64,000 nt of DNA from Nostoc flagelliforme FACHB-838 (GCF_014698065.1 NZ_JACJSI010000017.1:1-64000), one strand, 5' to 3'; shown: positions 36,229 through 45,497, counted from the first letter of the stretch. The notes: generated by a model not told the origin, from the sequence alone. A program made the numbers and translations.

Positions 36229-37611
36229 ATGACAGAATTTTTTAATCAAATTTCTCGCCGCAAATTCATTTTCACAGCTGGAGCATCGGCGAGTGCTGTA
36301 TTCCTCAAAGGCTGTTTGGGTAATCCTCCTGAAAACGTGACTGGTGGAAGCACTCAACCACAGGCTACTGCTCAAACGGTTGCTAATATTAGCCCTGAAC
36401 AAACACCAGAAACTACTACAGTTAAGCTGGGATATATTCCTATTGTAGAAGCGGCTCCAATAATTATTGCTAAAGAAAAAGGCTTTTTTACAAAGTATGG
36501 CATGACTAATGTTGACCTTTCCAAGCAAGCTTCTTGGGGTTCAGCAAGAGACAACGTAGAAATTGGTTCTGCCGGTGGTGGTATAGATGGCGGTCAATGG
36601 CAGATGCCAATGCCACATTTAATTTCAGAAGGTTTAATTACCAAAGGCAATCAAAAAATTCCCATGTATGTCTTATGTCAATTAAATACACATGGAAATG
36701 GAATTGCGATCGCCAGCAAGCACCAAGGCAAAGGTATTAATTTACAACTCGCCAGCGCTAAGTCCCTATTCACAGAATTAAAATCCTCAACACCCTTCAC
36801 TGCTGCATTTACCTTTCCCCATGTCAACCAAGATTTGTGGATTCGCTACTGGTTAGCAGCAGGCGGCTTAGATCCAGACGCAGATGTCAAGTTGCTCACA
36901 GTACCTGCGGCGCAAACTGTGGCCAATATGAAAACAGGAACAATGGATGCCTTTAGTACAGGCGACCCTTGGCCTTATCGCCTGGTTCAAGACAAAATCG
37001 GCTACGTAGCAGCATTAACCGCAGAGATTTGGAAAAATCATCCTGAAGAATATCTTGCCATGAGAGGCGACTGGGTTGATAAAAATCCCAAGGCTACCAA
37101 AGCAATTTTAAAAGGAATTATGGAAGCCCAACAGTGGTTAGATAATTTTGACAACCGCAAAGAAGCGGCTCAAATTCTGGCTGGACGGAATTATTTCAAT
37201 CTTCCTTCACCAGAAATACTGGCAGATCCATACCAAGGCAAATATGACATGGGTGATGGTCGCCAAATTGATGATAAATCAATGGCTGCTTACTACTGGA
37301 AAGATGAAAAAGGTAGTGTTTCTTATCCATATAAGAGTCATGATTTATGGTTCATAACAGAAAATGTTCGTTGGGGATTTTTACCAAAAGATTATCTAGA
37401 CAATAATGCTGCTAAGGCGAAAGAACTGATCAACAAAGTCAACCGCGAAGATATTTGGAAAGAAGCTGCTAAAGAAGCTGGAATTGCTGCTGCTGATATT
37501 CCCACAAATACATCCCGTGGTGTAGAAGAGTTTTTTGATGGCATCAAATTTGACCCCGAAAAGCCAGAAGAATATTTGAAGAGTTTGAAAATCAAGAAGG
37601 CCAGTATTTAG
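36229..37611 (+). CDS. cmpA: Bicarbonate-binding lipoprotein of BCT1
   Basis: A 460-aa substrate-binding protein of the NrtA/CmpA family. Twin Arg10-Arg11 and lipobox FLKGC (Cys29) predict Tat-type export and lipid anchoring. The motifs [34 protein letters not shown] and FSTGDPWP are CmpA-like rather than NrtA-like. The ligand segment [12 protein letters not shown] has Glu274 where nitrate-binding NrtA has Lys, as in bicarbonate-binding CmpA. It captures bicarbonate under low CO2. It is the first gene of cmpABCD, with AGGAG before the ATG at 36229. The bicarbonate assignment rests on the remembered NrtA/CmpA difference. Confidence 0.88.
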   Translation: MTEFFNQISRRKFIFTAGASASAVFLKGCLGNPPENVTGGSTQPQATAQTVANISPEQTPETTTVKLGYIPIVEAAPIIIAKEKGFFTKYGMTNVDLSKQASWGSARDNVEIGSAGGGIDGGQWQMPMPHLISEGLITKGNQKIPMYVLCQLNTHGNGIAIASKHQGKGINLQLASAKSLFTELKSSTPFTAAFTFPHVNQDLWIRYWLAAGGLDPDADVKLLTVPAAQTVANMKTGTMDAFSTGDPWPYRLVQDKIGYVAALTAEIWKNHPEEYLAMRGDWVDKNPKATKAILKGIMEAQQWLDNFDNRKEAAQILAGRNYFNLPSPEILADPYQGKYDMGDGRQIDDKSMAAYYWKDEKGSVSYPYKSHDLWFITENVRWGFLPKDYLDNNAAKAKELINKVNREDIWKEAAKEAGIAAADIPTNTSRGVEEFFDGIKFDPEKPEEYLKSLKIKKASI

Positions 37612-37675
37612 TCATTGGTCATTGGTAACTGACAAATAACAAATAAAAAGTAAATTTTGAGGAGAATACAGCATC

Positions 37676-38515
37676 ATGACAATAGCTCAAAAACGCCCTG
37701 CAAGCCCTAAATTGAGTAATGGTTTTATATCCAGCCTGAAAAAGCAGTTTCCTGACTTGATACCACCAACGATCGCGATCGCCATTTTCCTGATTCTCTG
37801 GCAACTCTTCGCTTGGACTCCAGGAGCCACATTACCAGGGCCTATACAGGTTATCCAAGACACTTGGGTTCTGATTTTCTGGCCATTTTATGACCGAGGT
37901 GGTATTGATAAAGGTCTATTTTGGCAGATTCTCGCCAGTTTGCAACGAGTTGCTATCAGTTATACCCTAGCTGCGATCGTTGGTATTGGCTTAGGCATTT
38001 TGATTGGGGTTAATAAAACCATGTCTAAAGCTTTAGACCCCATCTTTCAACTACTGCGGACTGTACCACCTCTAGCTTGGGTTCCAATTTCTTTAGCAGC
38101 TTTACGACAAAACGAACCCGCCGCATTATTCGTAATTTTCATCACCGCCATTTGGCCCATCTTAATTAACACTGCTGTCGGCGTTACCCAAATTCCCCAA
38201 GATTACAACAACGTTGCCAAAGTTCTCCAACTTAGCCGCAAAGAATATTTCACTAATATTTTGATTCCTGCGGCATTACCCTACATCTTTACCGGATTGA
38301 GAATTGCAATCGGTTTAGCTTGGTTAGCGATTATCGCCGCCGAAATTGTCATGTCCGGTATTGTCGGCATCGGCTTCTTTATCTGGGATGCTTATCAAAA
38401 TAACAACGTCAGCGAAGTAATTTTGGCTCTAGTTTACATCGGTGTTGTTGGGTTGCTCCTAGATAAAGCGATGGGTTGGCTGCAAAACAAGATTTTACCA
38501 GCAGAACAGAAATAG
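37676..38515 (+). CDS. cmpB: Bicarbonate ABC transporter permease
   Basis: A 279-aa inner-membrane permease with about six to seven transmembrane helices and a BPD_transp_1 domain. The EAA-type loop (NVAKVLQLSRKEYFTNILIPAALPYIFTGLRIAIG) lies at about 182-217 and contacts the ATPases. It belongs to the NrtB/CmpB family. GAGGAG precedes the ATG by 10 bp. It is 64 bp after cmpA and separated from cmpC by a spacer with a 79-bp inverted repeat. Confidence 0.93.
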   Translation: MTIAQKRPASPKLSNGFISSLKKQFPDLIPPTIAIAIFLILWQLFAWTPGATLPGPIQVIQDTWVLIFWPFYDRGGIDKGLFWQILASLQRVAISYTLAAIVGIGLGILIGVNKTMSKALDPIFQLLRTVPPLAWVPISLAALRQNEPAALFVIFITAIWPILINTAVGVTQIPQDYNNVAKVLQLSRKEYFTNILIPAALPYIFTGLRIAIGLAWLAIIAAEIVMSGIVGIGFFIWDAYQNNNVSEVILALVYIGVVGLLLDKAMGWLQNKILPAEQK

Positions 38516-38579
38516 TCATTAATTATTAGTCATTAGTCATTTACAAAAAACTAAGGACTAGGGACTGTTTTCAAACTCG

Positions 38580-38658
38580 AAGATCCCCCCTAACCCCCCT
38601 TAAAAAGGGGGGGAAAGGAACTCTAAAAGCCCCCCTTAAAGGGGGTTGGGGGGATCTT
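38580..38658. repeat. 79-bp inverted repeat (AAGATCCCCCC type) between cmpB and cmpC
   Basis: The left arm AAGATCCCCCCTAACCCCCC pairs with the right arm ending TTGGGGGGATCTT, allowing one bulge; the interior GGGGGGG/CCCCCC stretch also pairs. GATCCCCC..AACCCCC repeats are common in cyanobacterial spacers, to my recollection. Because it is inside an operon it could attenuate or stabilise part of the message. The 5' side has AGTCATT heptamers. Confidence 0.7.
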
Positions 38659-38707
38659 CAAAGGCTAGGATGCTTAAAAAAAGACTAATGACAAAGGACA
38701 AATAAGT

Positions 38708-40708
38708 ATGTTTGTAGCTGTTGATCAAATTGACAAAGTTTTTGAATTAACTGGTGGTGGTAAATATATCGCCCTCAAAGGAATCGACCTCCAAATTAAA
38801 AAAGGAGAATTCGTTTCTTTGATTGGTCACTCCGGTTGCGGCAAATCCACTCTATTAAATATGATTGCGGGTTTGGATTTGCCTACTGAAGGTCTTGTCA
38901 CTCTCGAAGGACAAAAAATCACCAAACCCGGCCCAGACAGGATGGTGGTGTTCCAAAATTATTCGCTATTACCTTGGCGGACGGTAAGAGAAAATATTGC
39001 CCTCGCCGTGGACTCGGTAATGAAAGGTTTACCCGCAGCCGAACGCAACGCTATTATCGAAAAACATATAAATATGGTGGGTTTGCGTCCCCACGCTGAT
39101 AAACAACCAGGAATGTTATCAGGTGGACAAAAGCAGCGAGTTGCGATCGCCCGCGCCTTAGCGATTCGTCCCAAATTACTGCTGCTAGATGAACCCTTTG
39201 GCGCATTAGATGCACTCACACGCGGCAATTTGCAAGAACAACTCATGCAAATTTGCGAAGAAAATCAAGTTACCGCCGTGATGGTGACACATGATGTAGA
39301 TGAAGCGGTGCTGTTATCTGACAGAATCGTGATGTTAACCAACGGCCCCGAATCAAAAATTGGTGACATTTTAGAAGTGGATATTCCTAGACCCCGTAAG
39401 CGGATGGAAGTAGTAGAACATCCTAGCTACTACAGCTTGCGGAGTGAGATGATTTACTTCCTCAATCAGCAGAAACGCATCAAGAAAATTCGGGCGCGGA
39501 AAACTGCCGACGTTGCCCGTCATGGATTAGAAAAAGTTAACCTAGAAATTGGCTTTTTACCTCTGACAGCTTGCGCCCCCTTAGCAGTTGCTAAAGAAAA
39601 AGGCTTCTTTCTCAAACATGGTTTAGATGAAGTTAACCTCGTGCGGGAAAGTAGCTGGCGGGGTATAGAAGATGGCATCAGTGGTGGTTACTTAGATGCG
39701 GCGCAAATGCCTTCAGGGATGCCGATGTGGTTAACTTTGGGAGGACATAATAACCAACCTCTGCCCGTTGTCACTGCCCTCACGATGACTCGCAACGGTA
39801 ACGCCATCACCTTGGCAAAACACTTTTACGACGAAGGCATACAAACATTATCAGATTTCAAAAGATACCTGCTTCGCACCCGCGAACAACGGCACACAAT
39901 GGCAGTAGTGCATGCCGCATCGATGCACAACCTGCTGCTGCGTTACTGGCTAGCTGCTGGTGGAATTGACCCCGATAGCGATGTGGATATGAAAACCATT
40001 CCCCCAGCGCAGATGGTAGCCGACTTAAAAACTGGAAGCATTGATGGTTACTGCGTCGGCGAACCTTGGAATTACCGCGCTGCTGTGGAAAATGTCGGCT
40101 TTACCATCGCTACCGACTTAGAAGTTTGGTTGGGACACCCCGGTAAAGTTCTTGGTGTGCGGGAAGATTGGGCAGAAAATTATCCAAATACGCATATTGC
40201 CTTAACCAAAGCTTTGTTAGAAGCTTGCGTGTATTGTGCAAATCCCGAAAATACCCAAGAAATTCGGCAAATTTTAGCCGGGCGAGATTACGTTAGCACT
40301 GATTTAGAATACATTCAACTCGAAGATCCAGATAGTCTCACCTGTGACTTAGACCATCCATTGCGAGACTATGCCCATCACCAGTTTTATTCTGAGTCTG
40401 CGATCAACCGCCCCAGTCGCACCGAACAAATTTGGATTATGAGTCAATTGGCGCGTTGGGGTGATACTCCCTTCCCCAGAAATTGGGTAGAAGTTGTTGA
40501 ACGGGTTTGTCAAGTTCGTGTTTTCAGCACCGCAGCACGAGAATTAGGTTTGGATATTAGCTATATTCGCCAACCGATCCAACTGTTCGATGGTACTCCC
40601 TTTAACGCCGATGATCCGATCGCTTATCTCAACAACTTGAAAATTAAACGTGATTTTTCAGTCGCGGAAGTTGTTCTTGATGCACCGAGAAGGAGACTCG
40701 CGTCATAA
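38708..40708 (+). CDS. cmpC: Bicarbonate transporter ATPase fused to a solute-binding domain
   Basis: A 666-aa protein typical of NrtC/CmpC. An ABC ATPase (1-260) has Walker A GHSGCGKST (40-48), signature LSGGQKQR and Walker B LLLLDEPFGALD. A linker follows, then a CmpA/NrtA-like domain (about 278-660) starting GFLPLTACAPLAVAKEKG. At the ligand position this domain has Lys480 (HPGKVLGVRED) where CmpA here has Glu274, so its ligand may be nitrate-like or regulatory. In NrtC this domain mediates feedback inhibition. The start ATG is at 38708. Confidence 0.92.
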   Translation: MFVAVDQIDKVFELTGGGKYIALKGIDLQIKKGEFVSLIGHSGCGKSTLLNMIAGLDLPTEGLVTLEGQKITKPGPDRMVVFQNYSLLPWRTVRENIALAVDSVMKGLPAAERNAIIEKHINMVGLRPHADKQPGMLSGGQKQRVAIARALAIRPKLLLLDEPFGALDALTRGNLQEQLMQICEENQVTAVMVTHDVDEAVLLSDRIVMLTNGPESKIGDILEVDIPRPRKRMEVVEHPSYYSLRSEMIYFLNQQKRIKKIRARKTADVARHGLEKVNLEIGFLPLTACAPLAVAKEKGFFLKHGLDEVNLVRESSWRGIEDGISGGYLDAAQMPSGMPMWLTLGGHNNQPLPVVTALTMTRNGNAITLAKHFYDEGIQTLSDFKRYLLRTREQRHTMAVVHAASMHNLLLRYWLAAGGIDPDSDVDMKTIPPAQMVADLKTGSIDGYCVGEPWNYRAAVENVGFTIATDLEVWLGHPGKVLGVREDWAENYPNTHIALTKALLEACVYCANPENTQEIRQILAGRDYVSTDLEYIQLEDPDSLTCDLDHPLRDYAHHQFYSESAINRPSRTEQIWIMSQLARWGDTPFPRNWVEVVERVCQVRVFSTAARELGLDISYIRQPIQLFDGTPFNADDPIAYLNNLKIKRDFSVAEVVLDAPRRRLAS

Positions 40709-40759
40709 AAGAATCGTGAGAGAAAGGGGGAGCAGGAGAAGTAGCACATCACGCGCGAA

Positions 40760-40986
40760 CCTTTTATCCCCGTTAACGAGTATTTGAACTGGATGAATCC
40801 ACCTTTTATCTCCGTCAACGAGTATCTGAACTGGATGAATCCACCTTTTATCTCCGTCAACGAGTATCTGAACTGGATGAATCCACCTTTTATCTCCGTC
40901 AACGAGTATTTGAACTGGATGAATCCACCTTTTATCTCCGTCAACGAGTATCTGAACTGGATGAATCCACCTTTTATCTCCGTTAA
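40760..40986. repeat. Tandem repeat, five 42-bp units, between cmpC and cmpD
   Basis: Units begin CGAGTATCTGAACTGGATGA and start at 40777, 40819, 40861, 40903 and 40945; a partial 17-bp tail precedes them. Units differ at only one or two positions (TATTTG/TATCTG). Each unit contains the short palindrome GGATGAATCC. Because 42 is a multiple of three and the unit lacks stops in several frames, three reading frames are open, but none looks like a gene. No spacers, so not CRISPR. Confidence 0.95.
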
Positions 40987-41027
40987 TGATCTGACTTTTT
41001 ACATCATCTGAAAAAACCAGCAAAACA

Positions 41028-41110
41028 CCTAACCCCCTACCCCCTTCCCTACAAGGGAAAGGGGAAAATTCAAAGCCTCTCCCCTAGAAGGGGAGAGGTT
41101 TGGAGAGAGG
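41028..41110. repeat. Dispersed hairpin-rich repeat, copy 1
   Basis: Contains CCCCTTCCCTACAAGGGAAAGGGG and CCTCTCCCCTAGAAGGGGAGAGG hairpins (described here by their arms CCCTTCCCT/AGGGAAAGGG and CTCTCCCC/GGGGAGAG). An inverted-orientation relative is at 55946-56041. It lies between the 42-bp repeats and cmpD. Confidence 0.75.
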
Positions 41111-41164
41111 TCAGAATATTCATTTGCACACCGCCTATATTAAGCTTCTTAATCCTCAAACGCC

Positions 41165-42022
41165 ATGCAAAACCGCAACTCAACAGCTACAAACACACTA
41201 GGAAAACCATTCGTTGCTGCAACCACCAGCCGTAGACCTTTCCTAGAAATTAAAGACGTTACCAAAGTCTATCCCACAAAGAAAGGCCCCTTCACCGTAC
41301 TCGACGGCGTTAATCTCAACGTTGAACAGGGCGAGTTTATTTGCGTCATCGGTCACTCTGGCTGTGGCAAATCGACACTACTAAATATGGTATCCGGTTT
41401 TAACTTTCCCACCTCCGGGCAAGTGTTACTCGAAGGAGAACCCATTACCAAGCCAGGCCCAGACAGGATGGTTGTCTTCCAAAACTATGCCTTGCTACCT
41501 TGGCGAACTGCTTTTGAAAACATCTACTTAGCTGTTAACGCCGTTTATCCCAACAAACCACAAGCTGAAAAAAGAGCGATCGTCCGCGATCATTTAGCAA
41601 TGGTAGGACTAGCTGATGCAATGGAAAAGAAACCAATGCAAATGTCCGGCGGTATGAGACAACGGGTTTCTATCGCCCGTGCTTTGGCGATTCGTCCGAA
41701 AGTCTTAATTTTAGATGAACCTTTTGGGGCGCTGGATGCCATCACCAAAGAAGAGTTACAAGAAGAATTGCTAAAAATTTGGGGCGATAACCGTTGTACA
41801 GTGCTGATGATTACCCACGACATCGACGAAGCACTATTTTTAGCAGACAAATTGGTAATGATGACCAATGGGCCCCATGCGAAAATTGGTGAAGTCATGG
41901 AAATTCCTTTTTCTCGTCCCCGCGATCGCAGCCGCATCATGGAAGATCCACAATACTATCAACTGCGTAACTATGCCTTAGACTTTCTCTTTAACCGCTT
42001 TGCCCATGATGATGTAGGTTAA
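41165..42022 (+). CDS. cmpD: Bicarbonate transporter ATPase
   Basis: A 285-aa ABC ATPase with Walker A GHSGCGKST (63-71), signature MSGGMRQR, Walker B VLILDEPFGALD and the H-loop THD. It belongs to the NrtD/CmpD family. It pairs with CmpC to energise CmpB. The 456-bp gap after cmpC, filled by tandem and dispersed repeats, is unusually long for an operon. The ATG at 41165 lacks a strong Shine-Dalgarno. A long hairpin follows the stop. Confidence 0.93.
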   Translation: MQNRNSTATNTLGKPFVAATTSRRPFLEIKDVTKVYPTKKGPFTVLDGVNLNVEQGEFICVIGHSGCGKSTLLNMVSGFNFPTSGQVLLEGEPITKPGPDRMVVFQNYALLPWRTAFENIYLAVNAVYPNKPQAEKRAIVRDHLAMVGLADAMEKKPMQMSGGMRQRVSIARALAIRPKVLILDEPFGALDAITKEELQEELLKIWGDNRCTVLMITHDIDEALFLADKLVMMTNGPHAKIGEVMEIPFSRPRDRSRIMEDPQYYQLRNYALDFLFNRFAHDDVG

Positions 42023-42059
42023 GTGCGATCGTCATTGACTTTTCCAGAATAATTCTTTG

Positions 42060-42100
42060 TTCCTCCCGCCACCATCCCACACAAATGGTGGCGGGAGGAA
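42060..42100 (+). terminator. 16-bp-stem hairpin after cmpD
   Basis: TTCCTCCCGCCACCAT (42060-42075) is followed by a 9-nt loop and the exact complement (42085-42100). The stem is 16 bp and GC-rich. There is no T run, so it may stabilise or terminate the cmp message with help rather than as an intrinsic terminator. Confidence 0.65.
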
Positions 42101-42237
42101 TGCGTTGAGAGTTTGCAGCTAATTTTTCTGACATAGCCAAGACGCATCTCAGACTTTAGGCATTTGAAAACTAATTGCCTCCACAAGTTATAAAGTATGT
42201 GTAGAGAAAACAGCGAGTATGTTGAGAATAAATCTGT

Positions 42238-42717
42238 ATGGCAAGCTACCCAGAAACCCTAACTAGTAACGAATCCATTGATCAGCTCATCGCCGAGACG
42301 ACAAGCATTAACCATGTTGAGGTAATTGAAAATGTCATCGATTCTTTAGAACAAGATGATAGTGCGATGGTTAGCCACACTCCAGAAGGTGGTTATCTTT
42401 GGAAATTTAAGTACGGAAGTGTGCAAGTATTTGTCCAACTCAACGGGACAACCGATGAAGACACCATAACGGTTTGGTCTGCGGTGCTAAATTTACCTGC
42501 CAAAGATGAACCTAAGTTGATGCGGTATCTTTTGGAGTTAAACTGCTCTAGTACTTTTGAAGCGCGTTTCGGTATTATTGAAAACCGAGTAGTTGTGATA
42601 TCCACACGCACCTTAGCGGAGTTATCTCCCGGCGAAGTGTCTCGGATCATTACCGTTGTGGCAACGATCGCTGATAATAACGATGAAGCTTTACAAACTG
42701 AATTTGGTGCGACTTGA
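42238..42717 (+). CDS. YbjN-domain protein
   Basis: A 159-aa protein with the YbjN/type-III-chaperone-like fold (about 60-145: VQVFVQLNGTTDEDTITVWSAVLNLP... EPKLMRYLLELNCSSTFEARFGI). The N-terminal ~40 residues are acidic and flexible. It has no catalytic motif and is probably a protein-binding or chaperone-like factor. The ATG is at 42238. It is followed after 87 bp by the lipoate-ligase-like gene in the same direction. Confidence 0.75.
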   Translation: MASYPETLTSNESIDQLIAETTSINHVEVIENVIDSLEQDDSAMVSHTPEGGYLWKFKYGSVQVFVQLNGTTDEDTITVWSAVLNLPAKDEPKLMRYLLELNCSSTFEARFGIIENRVVVISTRTLAELSPGEVSRIITVVATIADNNDEALQTEFGAT

Positions 42718-42804
42718 CTAATCGCTTCGCTTTAGTTAGGAGTTATAAGTTGTATAAACTTTTTAACTCTTAACTCCCCACTCCTTACTCCCAACTCCTA
42801 ACTA

Positions 42805-43542
42805 TTGAATTCTAAATGGCGACTAATTCCTTTGCTAGAGGCGACTGGCAATGTGCAGATGGCAATTGACCGATGGTTACTAGAACAGCACTATTCAAGA
42901 AACCATCCGCCAACTCTGCGCTTTTATACTTGGTCGCCACCTGCCATTTCTCTCGGCTATCATCAACGCCAATACCCTGAATATTGGCAAAATTTGATTT
43001 GGCAAGGGCAAAAACTAGATTTGGTGCAGCGTCCTACTGGTGGACGGGCGGTGCTACACCAAGGTGATTTAACTTACGCTATAGTCACATCTGGGCTTAC
43101 CGGTAGTCGTCTCCGGGTATATGAAACAATTTGTGAGTTTTTGATTCAAGGGTGGCGATCGCTCGGCGTAGAATTACATTACGGTACGGCTGGACGAGGT
43201 TACATCCACAACCCTAACTGTTTTGGCACAGCAACTAGTGCAGATTTAGTTTTGCCAGATGGTGGCAAACTCATTGGTAGTGCTCAATTGCGACGTGGCG
43301 GGGTAATTCTGCAACATGGTTCAATCCGTTTGCAACCTGATGCTGAACTGTTTACTCAAGTATTTGGTACAGAATCTTTTACGACTATACAACTGCATCA
43401 AAGCGTGACTGTGGAAAAGATTATTGCAGCTTTAGTTACCGCAGCTAGTAATTGCTTTGATATGCAGATAGAAGTGCAACCCCTATCGCAATCTGAGTGG
43501 AAAGAAATTTTGGCGAAACCGATTTCTGAGGCTGGTTCTTAA
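42805..43542 (+). CDS. Lipoate/biotin protein ligase-family protein
   Basis: A 245-aa BPL_LplA_LipB-fold protein. The acyl-binding motif RPTGGRAVLHQGDLTYAIV (72-90) and the downstream GSAQLRRGGVILQHGSI are LplA-like. It probably activates or transfers lipoate or octanoate, but the substrate is unproven. No in-frame ATG lies near the N-terminus; the TTG at 42805 (NSKWRLIPLLEA) is the best start because homologous sequence begins about there. Confidence 0.8.
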   Translation: MNSKWRLIPLLEATGNVQMAIDRWLLEQHYSRNHPPTLRFYTWSPPAISLGYHQRQYPEYWQNLIWQGQKLDLVQRPTGGRAVLHQGDLTYAIVTSGLTGSRLRVYETICEFLIQGWRSLGVELHYGTAGRGYIHNPNCFGTATSADLVLPDGGKLIGSAQLRRGGVILQHGSIRLQPDAELFTQVFGTESFTTIQLHQSVTVEKIIAALVTAASNCFDMQIEVQPLSQSEWKEILAKPISEAGS

Positions 43543-43579
43543 CACATTTGATGCGATAGAAATAGAACAGGGTTTAAAA

Positions 43580-44299
43580 ATGAACACAAATTCAGTTCCT
43601 AAACAAATCATTGCAATGGGCGGTGGAGGCTTTTCAATGGAACCTGAAAACCCTCTGCTGGATCGATATATCCTGGGATTGTGCAAAAAGAAAAAACCGA
43701 AGATTTGTTTTATCCCTACAGCAAGTGGTGATTCTGACAAATATGTTGTTAGATTCTACTCAGCTTTTGTCCCGCTTCTATGTCAGCCATCTCATTTGTC
43801 CTTGTTTAACCCACCTACATCGGATTTTAGGTCTTTTGTTCTTGAGCAGGACATTATTTATGTAGGAGGTGGAAACACTAAAAACTTAATCGCTCTTTGG
43901 AAAGAGTGGGGACTTGACAATATTTTGAGAGAAGCTTGGGAAAGTGGCGTTATTCTTTCTGGTTTAAGTGCAGGCTCTATTTGTTGGTTTGAAGAGGGAG
44001 TGACAGACTCTATTCCTGGGAAGCTGACTGTATTACAGTGTCTTGGCTTTCTAAAAGGTAGTAACTGTCCTCACTACGACGGTGAGCCAAGAAGAAAACC
44101 TGCTTACCATCAACTTTTATCAGAAGGGCTTATTAGCTCTGGATATGCTGTAGACGATGGGGTTGCTCTCCATTTTGTTGGAGAGCGATTGGAAAAAGTT
44201 GTGAGTTCACGTCCGCAACCCAAAGCCTATAGTTTAGAAAAAGTAGATGAAACGGTTAAAGAAACGATTTTAGAACCTATATACTTAGGAAATAGCTAA
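43580..44299 (+). CDS. Peptidase E-like protein (S51 family)
   Basis: A 239-aa class I glutamine-amidotransferase-fold serine peptidase. The nucleophile is Ser130 in SGLSAGSICWF, in place of the Cys of amidotransferases. A probable His is in NCPHYDGEP (about 166). The family cleaves N-terminal Asp-X dipeptides. The start is the ATG at 43580, 37 bp after the ligase stop, so cotranscription is likely. A bidirectional terminator follows. Confidence 0.82.
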   Translation: MNTNSVPKQIIAMGGGGFSMEPENPLLDRYILGLCKKKKPKICFIPTASGDSDKYVVRFYSAFVPLLCQPSHLSLFNPPTSDFRSFVLEQDIIYVGGGNTKNLIALWKEWGLDNILREAWESGVILSGLSAGSICWFEEGVTDSIPGKLTVLQCLGFLKGSNCPHYDGEPRRKPAYHQLLSEGLISSGYAVDDGVALHFVGERLEKVVSSRPQPKAYSLEKVDETVKETILEPIYLGNS

Positions 44300-44380
44300 T
44301 AATTTTCACCCCTAAAATCCTGAGTAATTATCTGAAAAACTTCAGCGAATCTGCAAGGACTTTTTTCTGCATACTAATTA

Positions 44381-44428
44381 AAAAGCGCCTGGGAGTGTTG
44401 CCGTGTTTCCACCCCAGACGCTTTTTAT
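44381..44428. terminator. Bidirectional Rho-independent terminator
   Basis: AAAAGCGCCTGGG pairs with CCCAGACGCTTTT with one mismatch, followed by T-rich sequence on the plus strand; the minus strand also ends in a T run. It ends both the peptidase-E transcript and the converging ABC permease transcript. The rest of the 335-bp spacer holds no gene. Confidence 0.8.
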
Positions 44429-44634
44429 TTTTAACTTGCTCCTCACACAATTAGATACTATCACTGCTTCAATCAAAAGGCGAGTGTACTGAGTGACACT
44501 TTCAAAACTGCACCACCAATTTAATTTGAGTTTATATTTCTTTACAAGTCGTAAGGTAATTAAATAATTATTAAAGTCCAAAAAAAGAGTATGAAGAGAT
44601 AAGTCCCTCTGTAGTAAAGTTATTGTTAGATTAT

Positions 44635-45423
44635 TTAAGCTCCCATCCCAGAATACCGCTTTAAACCTGCACGCCAAAGAAAGCGATTCACACCCAAAAA
44701 TATTAATATCCAACCCACGATTGACCAAAATCCCCGTCCTATATCCACGGGTAGCCCTACCAAAAGACTCGCAGGAAAATCAATCAAATAGGGAAAAGGG
44801 GTAAACATGACTATTTTTTGCACAGGTTCTGGAAAGACCTCTAAAGGTGCTATCAAACCAGATAAAAATAGATAAAATAACAACCAGAAATTTTCTAAAG
44901 CGCTAGCCCGTTCTGTCCAAAAAGCAAACATAGCAAAAGTATACTGAATCGTAAACCGCAAAGTAAAAGCTAGCCCTATCGCTAATATAAATAGCAAAAA
45001 TCTATCTAAACTTGGTACCCAAAAAGCCTGGGGATAAAGAATAAAAAATAATCCTACTAATAAAAAAGCAAAGGTTAAACGAGCAAATCTTTCAGAAATA
45101 TGGGATGCAACGTGATGCCATACTGGATCGAGCGGTTGTAGTAACTTGGGCGATAGCTTGCCTTCCACGACTTCCTTTTCAAAGTCCCAAATTACCCAAA
45201 CAACTGTGATTTGTCTAACAATAAAAACCGTGATAAAGTAACGGGCAAAATCCACAGGTGATAACCCAAATTGTCCTCCTTGTGCTGCCTGTATCCAGAC
45301 ACCCATGAGGATAATCGGTAAAGACCCAGCCAAAACCCATAAGATTAGTTCTGCCCGATACTCAACCATATAGGCGTAGTATACTGACAGCAAAGTTAAG
45401 GCTTTTCTGATTATTTGCTTCAT
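44635..45423 (-). CDS. ABC-2-type transporter permease
   Basis: A 262-aa membrane protein with about six transmembrane helices (about 22-42, 54-75, 118-138, 143-165, 180-200, 225-245). The N-terminal cytoplasmic segment MKQIIRKALTLLSVYYAYMVEYRAEL is characteristic of the exporter-type permease family often annotated ABC-2/DUF990. The partner ATPase is 70 bp upstream on the same strand. The substrate is unknown. Such pairs usually need a second permease, not seen here. Confidence 0.82.
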   Translation of the reverse strand: MKQIIRKALTLLSVYYAYMVEYRAELILWVLAGSLPIILMGVWIQAAQGGQFGLSPVDFARYFITVFIVRQITVVWVIWDFEKEVVEGKLSPKLLQPLDPVWHHVASHISERFARLTFAFLLVGLFFILYPQAFWVPSLDRFLLFILAIGLAFTLRFTIQYTFAMFAFWTERASALENFWLLFYLFLSGLIAPLEVFPEPVQKIVMFTPFPYLIDFPASLLVGLPVDIGRGFWSIVGWILIFLGVNRFLWRAGLKRYSGMGA

Positions 45424-45469
45424 TTATTCACTTCCTACTACAAATGATTACCCAGAAGTCTCCACTCTT

Positions 45470-45497
45470 GTAGAGATGCGATTAATCGCGTCTCTAC
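45470..45497. repeat. 28-bp near-perfect palindrome over a stop codon
   Basis: GTAGAGATGCGATT pairs with AATCGCGTCTCTAC with a single T-G mismatch. The ATPase stop TAG (complement of 45494-45496) is inside it. The GTAGAGACGCGA-type palindrome is a dispersed Nostocales repeat, to my recollection; a related piece is at 9592-9611. Confidence 0.75.

Noticed and set aside
36226-36528. Minus-strand frames across cmpA and similar shadows over most large genes
   Set aside because: They lie entirely opposite well-supported coding regions, with no ribosome site and no recognisable protein.
40777-40986. A CRISPR array
   Set aside because: The 42-bp units abut one another with no unique spacers, and no cas genes lie in the window.
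40624-41023. Three overlapping open frames through the 42-bp repeats on both strands
   Set aside because: They exist only because the repeat length is a multiple of three and the unit lacks stops. The peptides are 14-residue repeats with no start context and no match to known proteins.
36229-42022. Calling the transporter nrtABCD (nitrate)
   Set aside because: The binding protein has the Glu and the segment wording of CmpA, not the Lys of NrtA, and no nitrate-reduction genes (nirA, narB) lie next to it. The CmpC tail with Lys leaves some doubt, which is noted.
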